This document shows, one piece after another, positions 35,440 to 47,259 of a stretch of DNA of 64,000 nucleotides. Where the stretch lies: the NCBI GenBank assembly GCA_026419785.1, contig JAODTK010005896.1:277501-341500 (forward strand). Direction: 5' to 3'. Numbering within the stretch: the first letter of the stretch is position 1; each line of letters begins with the position of its first letter. The DNA is from Sclerodactyla briareus. Taxonomy: Eukaryota; Echinodermata; Holothuroidea; Dendrochirotida; Sclerodactylidae. The position numbers were made by a program, and so were the translations under genes. Under the pieces are notes generated by a model. It was given only the letters and a program-made list of their open reading frames with translations. It had not been told where the DNA came from and did not search any database.

Positions 35440-37957
35440 GGTGTCCCGGACAGGCTACGGAGAGCATAGGCATTTTAACGTTGCTCCGAGTGTCAACGCA
35501 AATTCCATTAGGCATTGTGCTCGTTCGTCACGGGTCACTGTGCACCTCGTGACTGAGGAGCTGGATTTTGAAGAGAAGACAACATGCAGTTATTCAAGTC
35601 CTAACACTCGGTATGGATGGCTATTACGCGTAAGTAATTTATACGACTCTAGTGGTGAAACGAAAACTTTTACGAATTTCTCCTTCGAGTACTGGTTCCC
35701 GGCTCATTGTTACTATGCTGCGAATTGTACGAACCAGTGTGCTCCTGGAGTAGGCGTGAGAAGAGGCCTAGTTTATATAGGTGCAATATACGGAGTACTG
35801 ACCCGAGCAGGCGTATTGGGCCATGATGTCGCATTCGCAATTGATAAAAAACACTCAAAGTACAGAGTACTGGTCACTGTGATCAATAGCTGTTGATAGT
35901 TCCTGTGTGCATACGACCATAAATCATCATGGAAGGAGAAAAACTTTTCAGAGGGAATAATTCCTCCAGCCTCGCACTCTGCTGAGGCAGAAGCAGACCC
36001 ATCCGGCACTATTTACATCAAAGACTTGAACAATGCTGTCCTGCTTCTGCTATCGCAAATATCGAAAATTCGTGAAAACATGGAGACAAAAAAGCCCAGC
36101 AACAGGGCTTGTGAGAGTGATACTGCACATAGTACACAGGCAACAGCTGTGCCACTGGCTAACCAAGAGGAGGTACCTATAGCCTATAGTCTCTTATTTC
36201 TGCAGGATGGGCCTCAGAAACGACCATTTCCAGATTTTGCAGGAACCTGTTATAATCAGCTAGGCCGAGCCGTTTTTTTTCAGAAACCTCACTATCCAAT
36301 GAGAACAAAACATCATGACAGATTCTGTTTCAGTTTCTTTACTCTGTTCATCTGTATTTCACATGAACTAAATTTCTTGCTACTATATATTAGAAATAGC
36401 CTGTTATTTGTAATAGCTCAAAAAGCTAAAAGTCATACTGATAGCGGGGGATAACTTCTTGTTTGTTGCATGGAAGTAGTTTTGAGGAACCTGCGTTTTT
36501 GGCTGTGACATGTTAATACTCCACCACCTTTTGATCACACCCAGCCCCTTCGCTGTCCGCCCTTGAAGTCCCGAAATCCCGACCTCTGCCAATTGCCGGT
36601 ATTATTAATTTAATAAATTAATTATATTCCCCAAGTGCCAGAGTTCCTCTCCCTACTGTGTGTCCAATGTTCTGAAGCCCCACGGTACTTGTGTCCCATG
36701 GTCATTCCATGTTCCTTGTCTCTGATGTCCTGGCGTCCCGACCCAAACTAGGCGTGTGGTCCTGAATTCTCATCCCTACTGTGCCCTGAAGCCCCTGACG
36801 TCTGGCCATCTCTGCGCATATCTGATGTCACAACGTCTTGTCCCTGGCCATGGATATGAGGTTCATCCATACTATTGCTGAAGTCGCAAATCTTCTTGAT
36901 GTACTGAATCCCACAGACGCAAACTAAAGTCAACACCCAGCTCAGCCATCGTGACAGTATTCATATTCAATGGTAGACCCATGCCGCCCTAACTTTCTAT
37001 TCATGTGTAATTACTGGAGGCAGGCCAGTAATTGTCAAGCTCGAGTACATGTAAGTATCCATTTTATCACATTATTATTTGCTCGATTGTTCGGATACGT
37101 CCAAGCTTAAGATTCATTGATCCCCTCATTATTCATAATACAACACTGGGGTACCCACGTATGGTAACCAACCTGTTTTAGTTGCAGGTAAGCAGCCCTA
37201 AAAGTCATCAAGTTCCTCCGTTCATGCTGTTCTACGTTATTCGTTTGCCACATCCATGCATAACTTCTCAACCGTATATTCAGTCAGGTTGAACCTGCCC
37301 TAGAAATTGGAGCAAGATGTGTTGACAGATGAATGGCGCTTAGAAGTTATGAGTGAATGCAACGAACAAATCGGACGGAAGAACAAACGAACTGATGAAA
37401 AAAAAAATTCTATTCCAGGAAAATGAATTCAACCTGTCATTCCACTAAAATCATCGCAACTCAAAACAGTTCCGACGGAATCTCCCGTCGAAAAGTCAAC
37501 CACCTCTTCGATAATTCGGTTGTCGAAACGCCGTTATTAGAATACACCATATACCACATTAGCTCGAGAACAGTCTAGTATAGTAACAACGTGCAGCGAC
37601 ATAACGTGAAAAATCCAGCATAGACAGTCTATTGCGACGGCTCAGTTGCTAGACAACCGCCGGCTGGACGCGCGTCCAAACAGACATTAGGGAAAACTTA
37701 AGCGAAGCGGCATCGAATACACGTTAATTCGTGACAATTACTCACCTTTTAAGATAAATATTCCAATATTTCATCTAATAAATTAACGTGTTCATAACTT
37801 TAAGTATAGCTCCATAAGAACTATTCAATACCAATCAAATCATCAGGAAGCTGAACTCGACAATTCCAATGTCAGACGTCATTCATAATGCATACAACCA
37901 GCAATTCACGATAAATTATCAATAATTCATCTGATTCGTATAAATCAAAGTCCCACT
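35440..37957. other. no gene recognised; possible LTR in 37.0-37.95 kb
   Basis: A frame of 151 codons (35441-35896) and one of 142 codons (36026-36454) carry no family motif. GTAAGT at about 35631 could end an exon, but nothing resembles the ITIH C-terminus. The part 37050-37950 lies just beyond the RNase H end of the minus-strand gypsy element and is where its 3' LTR would be; I could not find a matching direct repeat near 46.4 kb. Confidence 0.35.
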
Positions 37958-38110
37958 CTAAATAAGACTCATATAATCTGCACCGACATTGTGCTTTTCT
38001 TTGATTGACTCTAGTCTGAATCTATACTCTTGTATTACCAATGCCCATCTCATGATCTTTGAATTTAGCAATTTTGCTCGATTCATTCTGGACGCCTTTA
38101 CTTGAGCGCT
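37958..38110 (-). pseudogene. RNase H C-terminal remnant
   Basis: Reads SKIMRWALVIQEYRFRLESI and then KEKHNVGADYMS on the minus strand, the end of the RNase H region of gypsy-type polyproteins (the ...H-N-x-x-A-D-x-x-S block). It is fused closely to the RT start, so the RT YxDD region and most of RNase H have been deleted. Confidence 0.8.
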
Positions 38111-38178
38111 CCCAGTCTGGTGAAACCAATTCCACTCAAAATGGTTCTCATCAACCTGGTGAATACAGCTGGGGCCCT

Positions 38179-38690
38179 CTACGAGACCAAATGGCATAGT
38201 CCTGAACTTCCATTACCCATCTGTGTCACAAAGGCAGTCTTCTCCTTTACCGACTGTGTCATTTCGACCTGCCAATACCCCTTGGTTAAATCAATCCGAC
38301 TAAAGTATTGGTCATTTGACAACTCGGATAATATTTCGGCCATGTTTTGCATATGTTCAGCTTCATACGTGGTTCCCTTATTGATTTTCCTATAATCCAT
38401 GCAACACCACAGGTGAACCATAGGGTGAATTTGAAGGCTCAATCACTCCATACAACCATTTTCCTAATTTCACTTTGAAGTGAATCTCTCTTGACACTTG
38501 TACTGGGGGAAAGGCTTCGATATGATTGGTCTGTCTGTTTGTAGTCACCTTGATGTCGCATTTAAGGACACCAGTTTCACCAGGTGCATTCAGTTAGGAC
38601 ATACTGCTGAATTCGATAACACCTCTTTTACCTCTTGCGATTGGCCTACCAAGTCACCATTTATGACCACATCTGCTGCAGTTTCACCTT
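38179..38690 (-). pseudogene. gypsy-type reverse transcriptase N-terminal remnant
   Basis: On the minus strand a string GVIEPSNSPYGSPVV (about 38450-38405), DYRKINKG, and FSRIDLTKGYWQVEM with KEKTAFVT (about 38310-38230) mark the RT finger and first palm blocks of a Ty3/gypsy element; the first catalytic Asp (RIDL) is present. The YxDD motif is absent because the sequence jumps to RNase H after MPFGLVE. Frame changes occur near 38440 and 38200. Upstream, an SKPFP-containing linker leads directly to the integrase C-terminus. Confidence 0.85.
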
Positions 38691-38849
38691 GATTAGTCGG
38701 CATGCGGGCAGTTCGGGGAACAACTCTCCTGCTTCTCGCCCTCAGACATTGAGATGACTGTAGTCCCAACCACGTTCGACCTTCCCTGTCCCTACAGTAT
38801 ACTAGCCAAACAGATTTTGCATGAAAGCGGTTGGGTTCCCATTAAATCA

Positions 38850-39270
38850 ATGAGTAGTAACTAGCTTCGCCTATTTCACTCAACACTGCAAATGGCCCCT
38901 CCCACTGCATCAACAACTTATTTTGATCAATAGGCAAAAGTATCAGCACCAAGTCACCTGGTTCGAACTAACGGCTTTTAGCCTTACGGTTGTAGTACTT
39001 TCTGTGTCACTAGACGGATTCTTGCACACTTCAGCCCAACAGTCTCCTCCAACCGTTCTCTCAAGTCTAGGACATACTGATAGGTTGACTTAGTTTCAGA
39101 GGTCCACATTTCTTTCAAGATGGCCATAGAACCTCTCGCCGTCCTGCCGTGAAGCAGCTCAAATGGCGCGAAACCTGTTGCTGGCCCTCTGTACGCAAAA
39201 AGCAGACGACAGTCTGGAAGTAGGGCTAATCGATCCGACAATGTCTACTGCCACCCTCTGAATGGTGTAT
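38850..39270 (-). pseudogene. integrase remnant (core start and C-terminal region)
   Basis: Starting at 39270 on the minus strand, IQRVAVDIVGSI is the beginning of the integrase catalytic core with its first Asp. It then jumps to LFAYRGPATGFAPFELLHGR, the post-core region, followed by ILKEMWTSE. Further on are FEPGDLVLILLPIDQNKLLM and QWEGPFAVL, the gypsy integrase C-terminal module. The remainder of the D,D-35-E core is deleted. The upstream edge is cut by the transposon at 39271-41502. Confidence 0.8.
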
Positions 39271-41502
39271 CCAAGGGCGGCGATTTGTGTTGGCGGGGTG
39301 GGGATGGGGGGGGGGGGCAAGCTGAATTGTTATCTGAGTGGGCGGCACCATTGCTGTTGAATGTTTCTTGTTTGACAGACCCCCTAGATTGCAGGAAACG
39401 GCACTTCCCATGCCTCATGGGACAGTAAGCCGCATTCCTGAACTTGATAACATTTTTTTTATTTCAGGAAAGGTTCTCGCAGAAACTTATCGCCTTAGGG
39501 ATCAATTTCAAGGTTTTACGTTGGGTGCTGTGACATTCTGAATTGACGATGCAAGTGAGGTTACGTCATAAAAGGAGCAATGGAAATGGGCAATGGCAAC
39601 AACCATTAAGTTCGCGTGAAGCGCGATGTTTTGCAGGATCCAATTTTACCAACGATCGACATTGCACTGACCCCTCTCGACCTATCACTTAGATAGGCCT
39701 GAATTTTTCACTCAAAGATTACGGCACACATTTTTACCCTCTTTGGGGGCCATAGGCGCATGGGGGACACTTCTGATTGGGGATAGACCTTTGGCCAAAT
39801 GAGTATAATATCAAACCGCAACGGCGCCACTGCGGCGAAGCGAGCGCGAAAATTTGACACTTTTGGACATTCCATCGAAAAGTCAGGCAATCTTTATATA
39901 TAAACTTCTTCACCTGACTTTTTAATCATGTTTTAACGAAATTGTGCCGTCCCTGGCTAATCGTCGATGGCTATTTTATGGGTATTCCACCCGCACCGTG
40001 TGGCCGCCCCCCAAGGTGCACCTTCACGCACCCCCTTTCCAACAAGTGGTCCGCACCCAAGATTGATTGCCGATAATCTATTCTAAATTTGCAAAAAGAC
40101 CATATTTGCCAAAGGGAAATTTACAGGTCCCGCCAGTGGTAGACTTACCACCGTCGCCCCAACCTCGTTCCCTTCAAAGACAACAATTAAGTTTACAACT
40201 TTTGTCGAATTCCATCGAAATTCCGGGCAATAATGGACTTCACTTTTGGACAAGTGCCCTTTTTTCTCTTCACGGTCGAATTTTGAGTCATGTATTTTTT
40301 ATTCGCACCTTGGATAAATTAAAAAAAATCACAGATCCCGCAGGTGGTAGACCTACCCCGGTCGCCTCAACCCCCTTCACCTGAATGGTGGTAGCGATTT
40401 GTTGATATTTGTTAGTTACTTGATTAACTAACTGGTCCCCTAGTAGAAATCGACAAACGTCAAATGAAGGAGCGACACAAACGGCTGTTAAAGCCAGTCG
40501 TAGCAAATGATAGGGATTTAAAGGGCAACGGCAGATGATTTTCACAGTGGGCTAATCTATAGCTGGATAAAAAGTGAATGCTTCAGTCCAAACAGGAAGT
40601 TCATAGGACGTTCCTGTACGGAGTTATAGTCCTTTGAAGTTTTTGTATTGTGAAACCCAAGATTGTGGTATGGCACAAGATCGAAATTGACATCCCTTCA
40701 TGCAATAATAAATGAGTCATACTTGCAACAACCCCCCTGCAGACAATCTTTGTTCTATTGAAATTCAAGCATTAATTTCACATCGAAAAGTATTTAGTCT
40801 ACGAGAGAGGATTGTTTTGTTTGTGGGGGTGGGTTGGTAGGTGTTCCATGTTACTTCGGTGAGAGAAAGACAACAAACAATTCTCTAAATGTTGACTTAT
40901 TCAACAAGAGGAAACAATCAAATACATAACCATAATTTTCTGCGTTGTCCATTGTTGCGAACGTACATGCGTTTATCTGCGGCAATTGGATTTTCTCCCA
41001 TTTCTCCTGAATGGCCAAATTTGAGGCCAATAACTCCACGTAGGAGGAACAATCGTATTGAAATGGGGTTATGACCTGTTGTATTCAACAGCCTGCAGTT
41101 GCCTTGGGAGAACCCTTTTTTTCATTGATATTATATAAAAAACAACCCAAATAAATTTCAGGCATTTTTGAACTAAGGAAACATCATAGGCTATGTCTGC
41201 ACGAGGCACATTATGTGCGTTGAAAATACAGATACATGAATACCCCGCGCGCAGCGCGCAAACACAAAAAAAATGAAAATGAAAGAGCAAATTACTCAAC
41301 TCTCAAACTTCATAATTTGGTCATTATGCCTTTGTTAAACACGGGTTGTGCTGCTGGATATGTCAGATTACAGTGTCAGCGAAATAGCAGTCGGGCTCAA
41401 TAGTGGGGGGGGGGGGACAAAAAGCATTGCGTTCCCCCCCCCAAAAGATGGGGGGGGGGCGTCCCCCCGTCCCCCCCCCCCCCACCATGAGCGCGGCCTC
41501 GG
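39271..41502. mobile_element. hAT-like non-autonomous transposon, copy 1 (2.2 kb), inside integrase
   Basis: It starts CCAAGGGCGGCGATTTGTG and ends with the inverse, reverse complement CCGAGGCCGCGCTCATGG. GGTGTAT (39264-39270) and GGTGTAT (41502-41508) flank the ends, a near 8-bp target duplication. A second copy at 54399-56031 aligns along its length in the same orientation. Inside are poly(G)/poly(C) subterminal runs, GCGCGAAGCGCG-like palindromes (39612-39626, 41246-41260) and a degenerate internal tandem repeat (landmark CAGGTCCCGCCAGTGG near 40128 and 40334). No transposase. Confidence 0.75.
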
Positions 41503-41663
41503 GTGTATCACTCAAGAGAGGGCTCAATGGACCTTAGTGACCCTTCTGGGTCACAGGTTCATCGGCAAATATCACATGACTTACACGCGTAAAACGTCGG
41601 GGGGGGGGGGGACAAATTGGACTAACTTGTCAGAGTCTTGGCTATGCCTAGGGGCCCCGACCA

Positions 41664-42340
41664 TTAATAATTCATGAATAATTTCATGACCTGGTCCCTG
41701 TACTTGTCAGGTACAAACAACTGGATATTAAGTTTTTCAGTCCCCAGCAACCTTACGATACAAAATCCGTCTTTAGGATAAATTCCCGCTTTACCTTCAA
41801 AGGGGTTTGGGCTTCCCCAACATGTTGTGAAACACATTTTTAGGGTTGCGTCTTCCTTCTGAGCTTGTTTCATCCTCAGTTGTCACGTCATCAATTGGGG
41901 CACTTGCCGTTTGTAGCCTTAAGATTTCATTGCGCTTTAGAGTTTGTGCCGCGTGCCTCCACAGCACGTAAAAGTCATCGCCGGCTTCGGCATTTTTGAA
42001 CCGTTGACAACAGTGGTTCCGGTTCACCCTAGTGACTCACCACCAGTTCCCAGTTCAACACTAGTCATCAGCCCTCGTGAGGTTCACACTCCTCACTTGG
42101 AACTTCCCGTACGTTCCAATCCGGGTCAGGGTCTCAGGACCTCGAACACCGGGCACATTCCAATTATCAAGTCATTACAGTCGGGCTCTTCATACATTAG
42201 AGCCTTGAGGGATCCTTTGAAAGAGGGCGTGCACATCTTCCACGATAGATCCGGGCTCTTCCTAACTTACCATCAATCAGTACACACAGGAATCAACACC
42301 TGTCAACTGTCCGAACGATAACTCCAGAACATCCACTATC
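41664..42340 (-). pseudogene. retroviral-type protease end and pre-integrase linker remnant
   Basis: From 42340 on the minus strand the fragment resembles the C-terminal half of a gypsy protease: EEPDCNDLIIG (about 42180-42148) matches the conserved Y/C-DLIIGN block. It is followed in a new frame by a linker and then QAQKEDATLKMCF, GKAGIYPKDG, and EKLNIQLFVPDKYRDQVMKL (about 41720-41680), the segment that precedes the integrase zinc finger in gypsy elements. Protease leading straight into the pre-integrase linker, with no RT between, supports integrase-before-RT order. Confidence 0.7.
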
Positions 42341-43225
42341 ACGGTTCGCAGGTCAGTTGTTGGGAGTTGGGTAAGTACACGGTAAAGTTACATGGTTAAA
42401 TTCACCGTAATTTACAGCACATAATTCCGTGGTAAAAATTAGGGTTGAAAATAGGGTTCATAAAAATAAGTAAAATATGGATACAACAGGTTTGTCATGA
42501 ACAAGTGATGCAGTTATAAAGGTAATGAGTTTTCCAGTATTTAACCACTAATAATCTCTCAAGGGAAGCATCTCCCTCTCTCTAGGCATAGATATGCCCT
42601 ATATGACTATTGACTCGCCAATTTGCACAGATTTCCATACTTAGAAGGGGGGGGGGGGGGTATACAGTTTGTCTAAACCTCAATTCTGGGGGGCATCAAA
42701 AACATATTCTACGAGCTTCTGCACATGTGTATTTAGCAGGAACATAGGTAAAGGTGGTTATTTGTCGTTTCACGACCACCCTACACCCCCCTCCTGCCCC
42801 TCCCCCATTCAACAACGCCCCTTATATACAAGGAGTCAGGAAAAAGAATAAAATGTGTGGGATTTTAAATTCATTACAATGATCAATGAATACTGTGAGA
42901 AATCATACTTGCCCAGTCCCATTTTGTAATTGCCTATCTTATGGCAACCGGTACCCCCCCCCCACGTTCCCCCTCCAATGGTATCTGGACCATGGAGGTC
43001 TCACTTCAGAGACCTCCCACGCTTTGACTAGTGGACTAATCCACTTCTGTAAATAGCTAGTTTTTCATATCATACTTGCCCTGGCTCCAAGGTCACCATT
43101 CCCAGAACATTGCTGGTATTCCCACTCTATCTTCACTTAAGTCACATAACTTCACTTTGTCACACATTAGTAATCACTCGTAGCTGAGAATATGGTTTAT
43201 TGCGTAGTGCAAAGAGCCAAACTCC

Positions 43226-45400
43226 CTGCATGGATACTAATGAAGTGGACAGTGGTCCATATCATGTGTGTACGACAAATTGGCCGTAGGTAGTGGCTCC
43301 GTACACAGTATGCAAAACACTATCGTATGGTCGTTCTCAAAATGCACCACTGTATGCAGCTCAATTACGATACTTTTACTGTTCTGGTTTAAATAGCGCC
43401 CACCATTGCCATATCACTCTGGGTAGGCGGGCGTCGCCAGACCATTACTTGGGGGGTGTACCCCCTATTTTTGCCGCCTACCATTCCTGAAGTTTGCCGA
43501 CTAACCTCCTCATAGAATAGAGGACAAATGCCATACAGTCCACCAACTTGTTTCTGCAGCCAGGGCACCATGGTAACGACTGGGGTATTTGATTATGCCC
43601 CCCCATGCTCCGTGCCACCAGTGGATGGCGCAGAGGCAGAGCCTATCATTTTTTTTTTTATCAAGGTACCCTCGGATCTACAAAGCTGGCACTAGCAATG
43701 GCTTTTAAAATGCATCTGAAATAATGGCGTCGCTAGACTTCTTATTCGGGGTGTGGGGAGGGGGCACATCAGTGAGTAGGGTGGACGTAGTATACTATCT
43801 AAGCGGAGCGCCACCATTGGTTGGCGCGTATCGTGCCGAAATTTCTGGTTTTGTAAGCCCCCAGAAGGCAGGAAACGGCCCTTCCTAAGTGTTTTGAGCT
43901 GCATGGCACTAAGTGGAATTTCTAAACTGCCATACATTGCCAAACATTTTAGCCTCTCTTACTGAGCCTTTCAACTTTCACATTTAACATTGGCGCATGA
44001 TTTTTTAGTCCCAACATTTCCATTAGCCGGTTAGACTGAACTTCAGTTGAAGGAAACTCCTGACGGACTAGAACGCATCAGTCGATCTTCCACTGAGGTT
44101 CAGTGACTGAATGTTTATCCTCATTGACTGACATCAGCAAAGGGTTGATCCCTCAATCCCACCATCTTCAACGAAATATCTTTATGACTGAAATTTCCGT
44201 CCATCATTTCAAGAGAGTTCCTTCAATTTGGCCGACTGTGGTGCGAAAATTTTCGTTTTATATACTGCCATAGATTACCGGAGATGGCCTCCCCGACCAT
44301 TTTGGGCCAAACATTATTCTGAATTTGTAAGAGTTGAATGTAAAAGTTTTGTTTCCTCTTCTTTTCTTTCAAAACCCTTCCTCCTTTCTTTTAACCTAGC
44401 CCTTTTACTTTCAATTTGCCGACTGGAGAACAATTTTAGTTCCATACACTATAAATGCAGGAGATGGCCACCCAGGCCATTTTGAGCCAGAGATATTCGG
44501 ACTTTGTAAGGGTGAATGTACAAGTTCTGTTTTTCTCTTTTTTCAAAACCTCCCTCCTCTCCTTCAACCCTTTTCCGCCTCCGGGGCCATATTAACCCTT
44601 TCTACATCTAATTTTTCTTCAATTGCCGACTGGGGCACAAAAAAAAGTTTGGTTCTATACTACCAGATTGCGGAGATCCCCCCCCGGGACATTTTGAGCC
44701 AAGAATAAAAGAATATTCGGGATTGGTACGGGTTGAATATAAAATGTGTGCTCTTGTCTTTTAAAACTGTTCTTTTGTAACACTTTTTAACCTCTTTACA
44801 TTGCAATCTTTCCTTCATTTGCCAACTTGGGAATCATTTCGCCAGACTGCTACGTGAATGGGGGGGGGGGGGTGTCACCCCCTACACCCCCCCCCCCCCT
44901 CTAGCGACGCCCCTGGGGGTATGTCTTTCTTATAAAGAGTCAATAATAACTGTGTTGGCGATAACAATAGATAGCAGGCTAACAACATTTGATTTTCTTT
45001 TTAACATAGAACAAAGAGCAGAACACTCTTGTATGGATGATAAAGAAGTGGACAGGGTTCCACATCATGTGTGTATGACATTGGTCATGTCACTCTGGGG
45101 TATATCTTTAAAGAATAGAATACAAGTGGAGCTATGGACAGGCAACATGTTTCCCCTTCTTCTCCACACTTCCAATTACATTTTTAAAGCTAATATCCAT
45201 CTAAAAAGGTTGGCACTGGTCGACATCATGTGTGTACAACAATTTGCCATATCACTCTGGGATATATCTTCTTTAAAGAGTTAACAATAAATAGCGTGAT
45301 CATATAAAAATACAACATGGTTTTCCTTTTACATTTTCAAAGCTAATATGCATCTGAGAAGGTTTTGCACCGCATAATAATTAATTGTGGAACTAAGTAC
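43226..45400 (+). repeat. diverged tandem repeat interrupted by a transposon
   Basis: The words GAAGTGGACAG...CATATCATGTGTGTACGAC and CATATCACTCTGGG recur near 43235-43415, 45045-45100 and 45215-45265. The word AATATGCATCTGA recurs near 43709 and 45348. The period is about 150-180 bases where adjacent. The 43722-44915 element sits inside the array. Confidence 0.5.
43722..44915. mobile_element. short DNA transposon with GGCGTCGCTAG ends
   Basis: The left end TAATGGCGTCGCTAG and the right end, reverse complement CAGGGGCGTCGCTAG, are inverted repeats with poly(G)/poly(C) runs just inside (44860-44872, 44887-44899). No target duplication is evident. The interior has three to four copies of a ~200-bp unit marked by ATTTGGCCGACTG (44228), ATTTGCCGACTGG (44413), AATTGCCGACTGG (44618) and ATTTGCCAACTTGG (44818), each with a GGAGATGGCC-like word about 50 bases on. 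Confidence 0.65.
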
Positions 45401-45566
45401 CACACTCTGGTTATAACGTATTACAAAATTCTGGCGATCGTATTAATTAGCTATTTTATATTTTTTACCTATTTACCTTATTTTACCTTTTTTTAACCGG
45501 TAATTTACCTGTATTTCCCGGTGAATTTACCCGCCATTTATATTTTACGGTAAATTAACAACACTG

Positions 45567-46350
45567 GTCGCAGTACTGACACCTTCCTCTTTTCAAGGTA
45601 GCCTTCCACCACCGCAATGCGCTCCCTAACATCTGACAAATTTTCTCAGTTATGACAGATGGCTCCTCACACACCGCGCTGACTATTGGGATGTCGTGAC
45701 CGCACGCTAACTAATTGAGTGGTTGTCACTTTTCTCAATTTGCTTCAACAAACACATATTCGCGGTTTGACCGCTCCGATGGTCGTTTTGTGACCCCGGG
45801 CTTGATTCTGGTTTGTCGAATTTGGCATACTCAGTAGTAATCGCCGATTGCGCTTATTTAAACTTTTTGCCTCACAATCGTTTGCATTCTTATGCCATAT
45901 TTTTCCACAAACAAAAGCACCCAATTCACGATGCGTTGAATTTCGTTCACCCCGTCCGTTTTAGTTTTCTGATTTTCCGGACCTTCGGTGGGGGTACCGT
46001 AAGGCTTCTCACCATTTCCGTGTGGATGGGAAGGTTTTCATACATTTTCCGAGATCCTTATGTGCCGCTGTCAGCTAGCTCTGACAGCCGCTGTTGAAGT
46101 TTGCCAGTCATGCTTTTTCAAGAACAATGCGAGCTCCTTACTCCACACATTTAGGAATTGCTCACGCAGCATAGATCTGATATTCGGCATAACGTTTTAC
46201 TAACGCGCCCATTCCTAACCATCTGGCCATACAGTTTTCCAGTATTGCCAGGGGCGAATGATGTTCACCTTTTTGGCTTCTCTCGTCTGAATTTTGACGG
46301 AAGCCTTTTTCGGTGAATTGAAACGCAACCTGAACACCACGCATTACGCA
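45567..46350 (-). pseudogene. possible gag remnant of the gypsy-like element
   Basis: No diagnostic motif such as a CCHC knuckle is seen. The call rests on position: upstream of the protease on the same strand once the 42354-45566 insertion is removed. The minus-strand frame at 46344-46162 is charged and polar, compatible with gag. It could equally be flanking DNA. Confidence 0.25.
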
Positions 46351-46369
46351 GATATTAAAACAATTGTCA

Positions 46370-46770
46370 GAGGCAACACTGAATATTTCAAGAATCTAAA
46401 AGCGTGACGTAATCGCGCACTCATGATTTGAAAATATGAAAAGGAAGAAAGAAACACCACTATGAGGCTCGTGTATGACACGCACGAAAACAATGAACAA
46501 GATGCATCGCGTTAGATTACTCTTAACGTATGATTCTCGCTGGACATGCGATAAAGCTTCCATTGATTAAGTGAGTGATACCGAGGTACTCGTATAACGT
46601 GCATACCATCCCGATACTAGAATCACGTTAAAAGTCGCCCACGAACAAACGTCGGTGTTACAGTTGTAATCTCTTTTCTGTGAGAACAGAAGGAACCGAC
46701 TTTGCTCTCGGGGGAATGATGATGCCATTCCTCCACTGAATTGTCATCTTGATAACCTGATCAACACTTG
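46370..46770 (+). repeat. 5' flank of ITIH copy B
   Basis: Duplicate of 24390-24700 in the same orientation, with an extra ~60 bases around 46600-46650 not seen in copy A. Confidence 0.65.
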
Positions 46771-46991
46771 TAATGTTAGTGGCATGCCACTTAGAGAGGC
46801 ATACAATGTTACAAAAAATCAGCATATAAACTTTGCTGAGTTACAGTTACCTATTACGATTACTGCTCCGGTCCTTACACGGAGGACGGTAGATAGAAAA
46901 GCCGTTTTCATCTTGGGACAGTGCACCCCCATTTATAAATACACTAAAATACCGCAAAATCTATACCGACCAAATTCCCGCGACATCGCAG

Positions 46992-47259
46992 TCTTATTCG
47001 GACTCCATCCTTACCAGATTGTGAAAGATCTTCGAGTGGAGGTCAACATCACCGAACCCCAGGGTATCTCTTCGGTGGTGCCAGATGGTTCCTCCCGACG
47101 ACTCTCTCGCTTCCCCTGGTATCTTCCTGCCTCATCAGACGGGCTTCCGTCGTTTTATTACCGTCACCTTCGCACCGTCCATCAGCCAAGCTGACGGCCA
47201 GTTGGTGCTAGAAGTGACCTATGACGGCAAAACAGAACCTCTCCGGAGGAGATATTCAG
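46992..47259 (+). pseudogene. ITIH-like exon 1 of copy B
   Basis: Duplicate of 25324-25603. It reads LFGLHPYQIVKDLRVEVNI then TEPQGISSV, after which a deleted base shifts the frame. A later frame gives VLEVTYDGKTEPL and the exon ends GATATTCAG/GTAGGA as in copy A. AG at 46990-46991 is kept. Upstream 46784-46991 stays open in the same frame but has no ITIH similarity. The following VWA exon of this copy is badly broken, so a functional product is unlikely. Confidence 0.75.

Larger units (their letters stand above)
42354..45566. mobile_element. hAT-like element candidate, 3.2 kb, between gag and protease remnants
   Basis: The right end, reverse-complemented, reads CAGTGTTGTTAATTTACCG and continues GGGTAAATTCACCG. 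The left end reads CAGTTGTTGGGAGTTGGG and continues GGTTAAATTCACCG, giving long imperfect inverted termini rich in GGTAAATT words. Flanks TCGCAGGT (42346-42353) and GTCGCAGT (45567-45574) share TCGCAG, a degraded 8-bp duplication. It carries a nested element (43722-44915). No transposase is recognised. Confidence 0.5.
37958..46350 (-). mobile_element. gypsy-like retroelement with integrase before RT (Gmr1-like order), interrupted
   Basis: Read on the minus strand from high to low coordinates the recognisable parts are: a possible gag (46350-45567), protease and pre-integrase linker (42340-41664), integrase start and C-terminal region (39270-38850), reverse transcriptase (38690-38179) and the RNase H end (38110-37958). 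In ordinary Ty3/gypsy elements integrase follows RNase H; here it precedes RT, as in the Gmr1-like group described from deuterostomes. Integrase and RT segments are joined by only about 150 bases without gag or protease between them. Two DNA transposons (42354-45566 and 39271-41502) split the element. Integrase and RT catalytic cores are deleted, so it is dead. Confidence 0.65.

Noticed and set aside
34809..35552. 247-codon plus-strand open frame
   Set aside because: It is ITIH exon 4 plus intron and read-through of an ATCT/GTCT microsatellite; only the exon part is real coding sequence.
35441..35896. ITIH C-terminal domain exon
   Set aside because: No C-terminal ITIH motif is visible; a GTAAGT at about 35631 alone is not enough.
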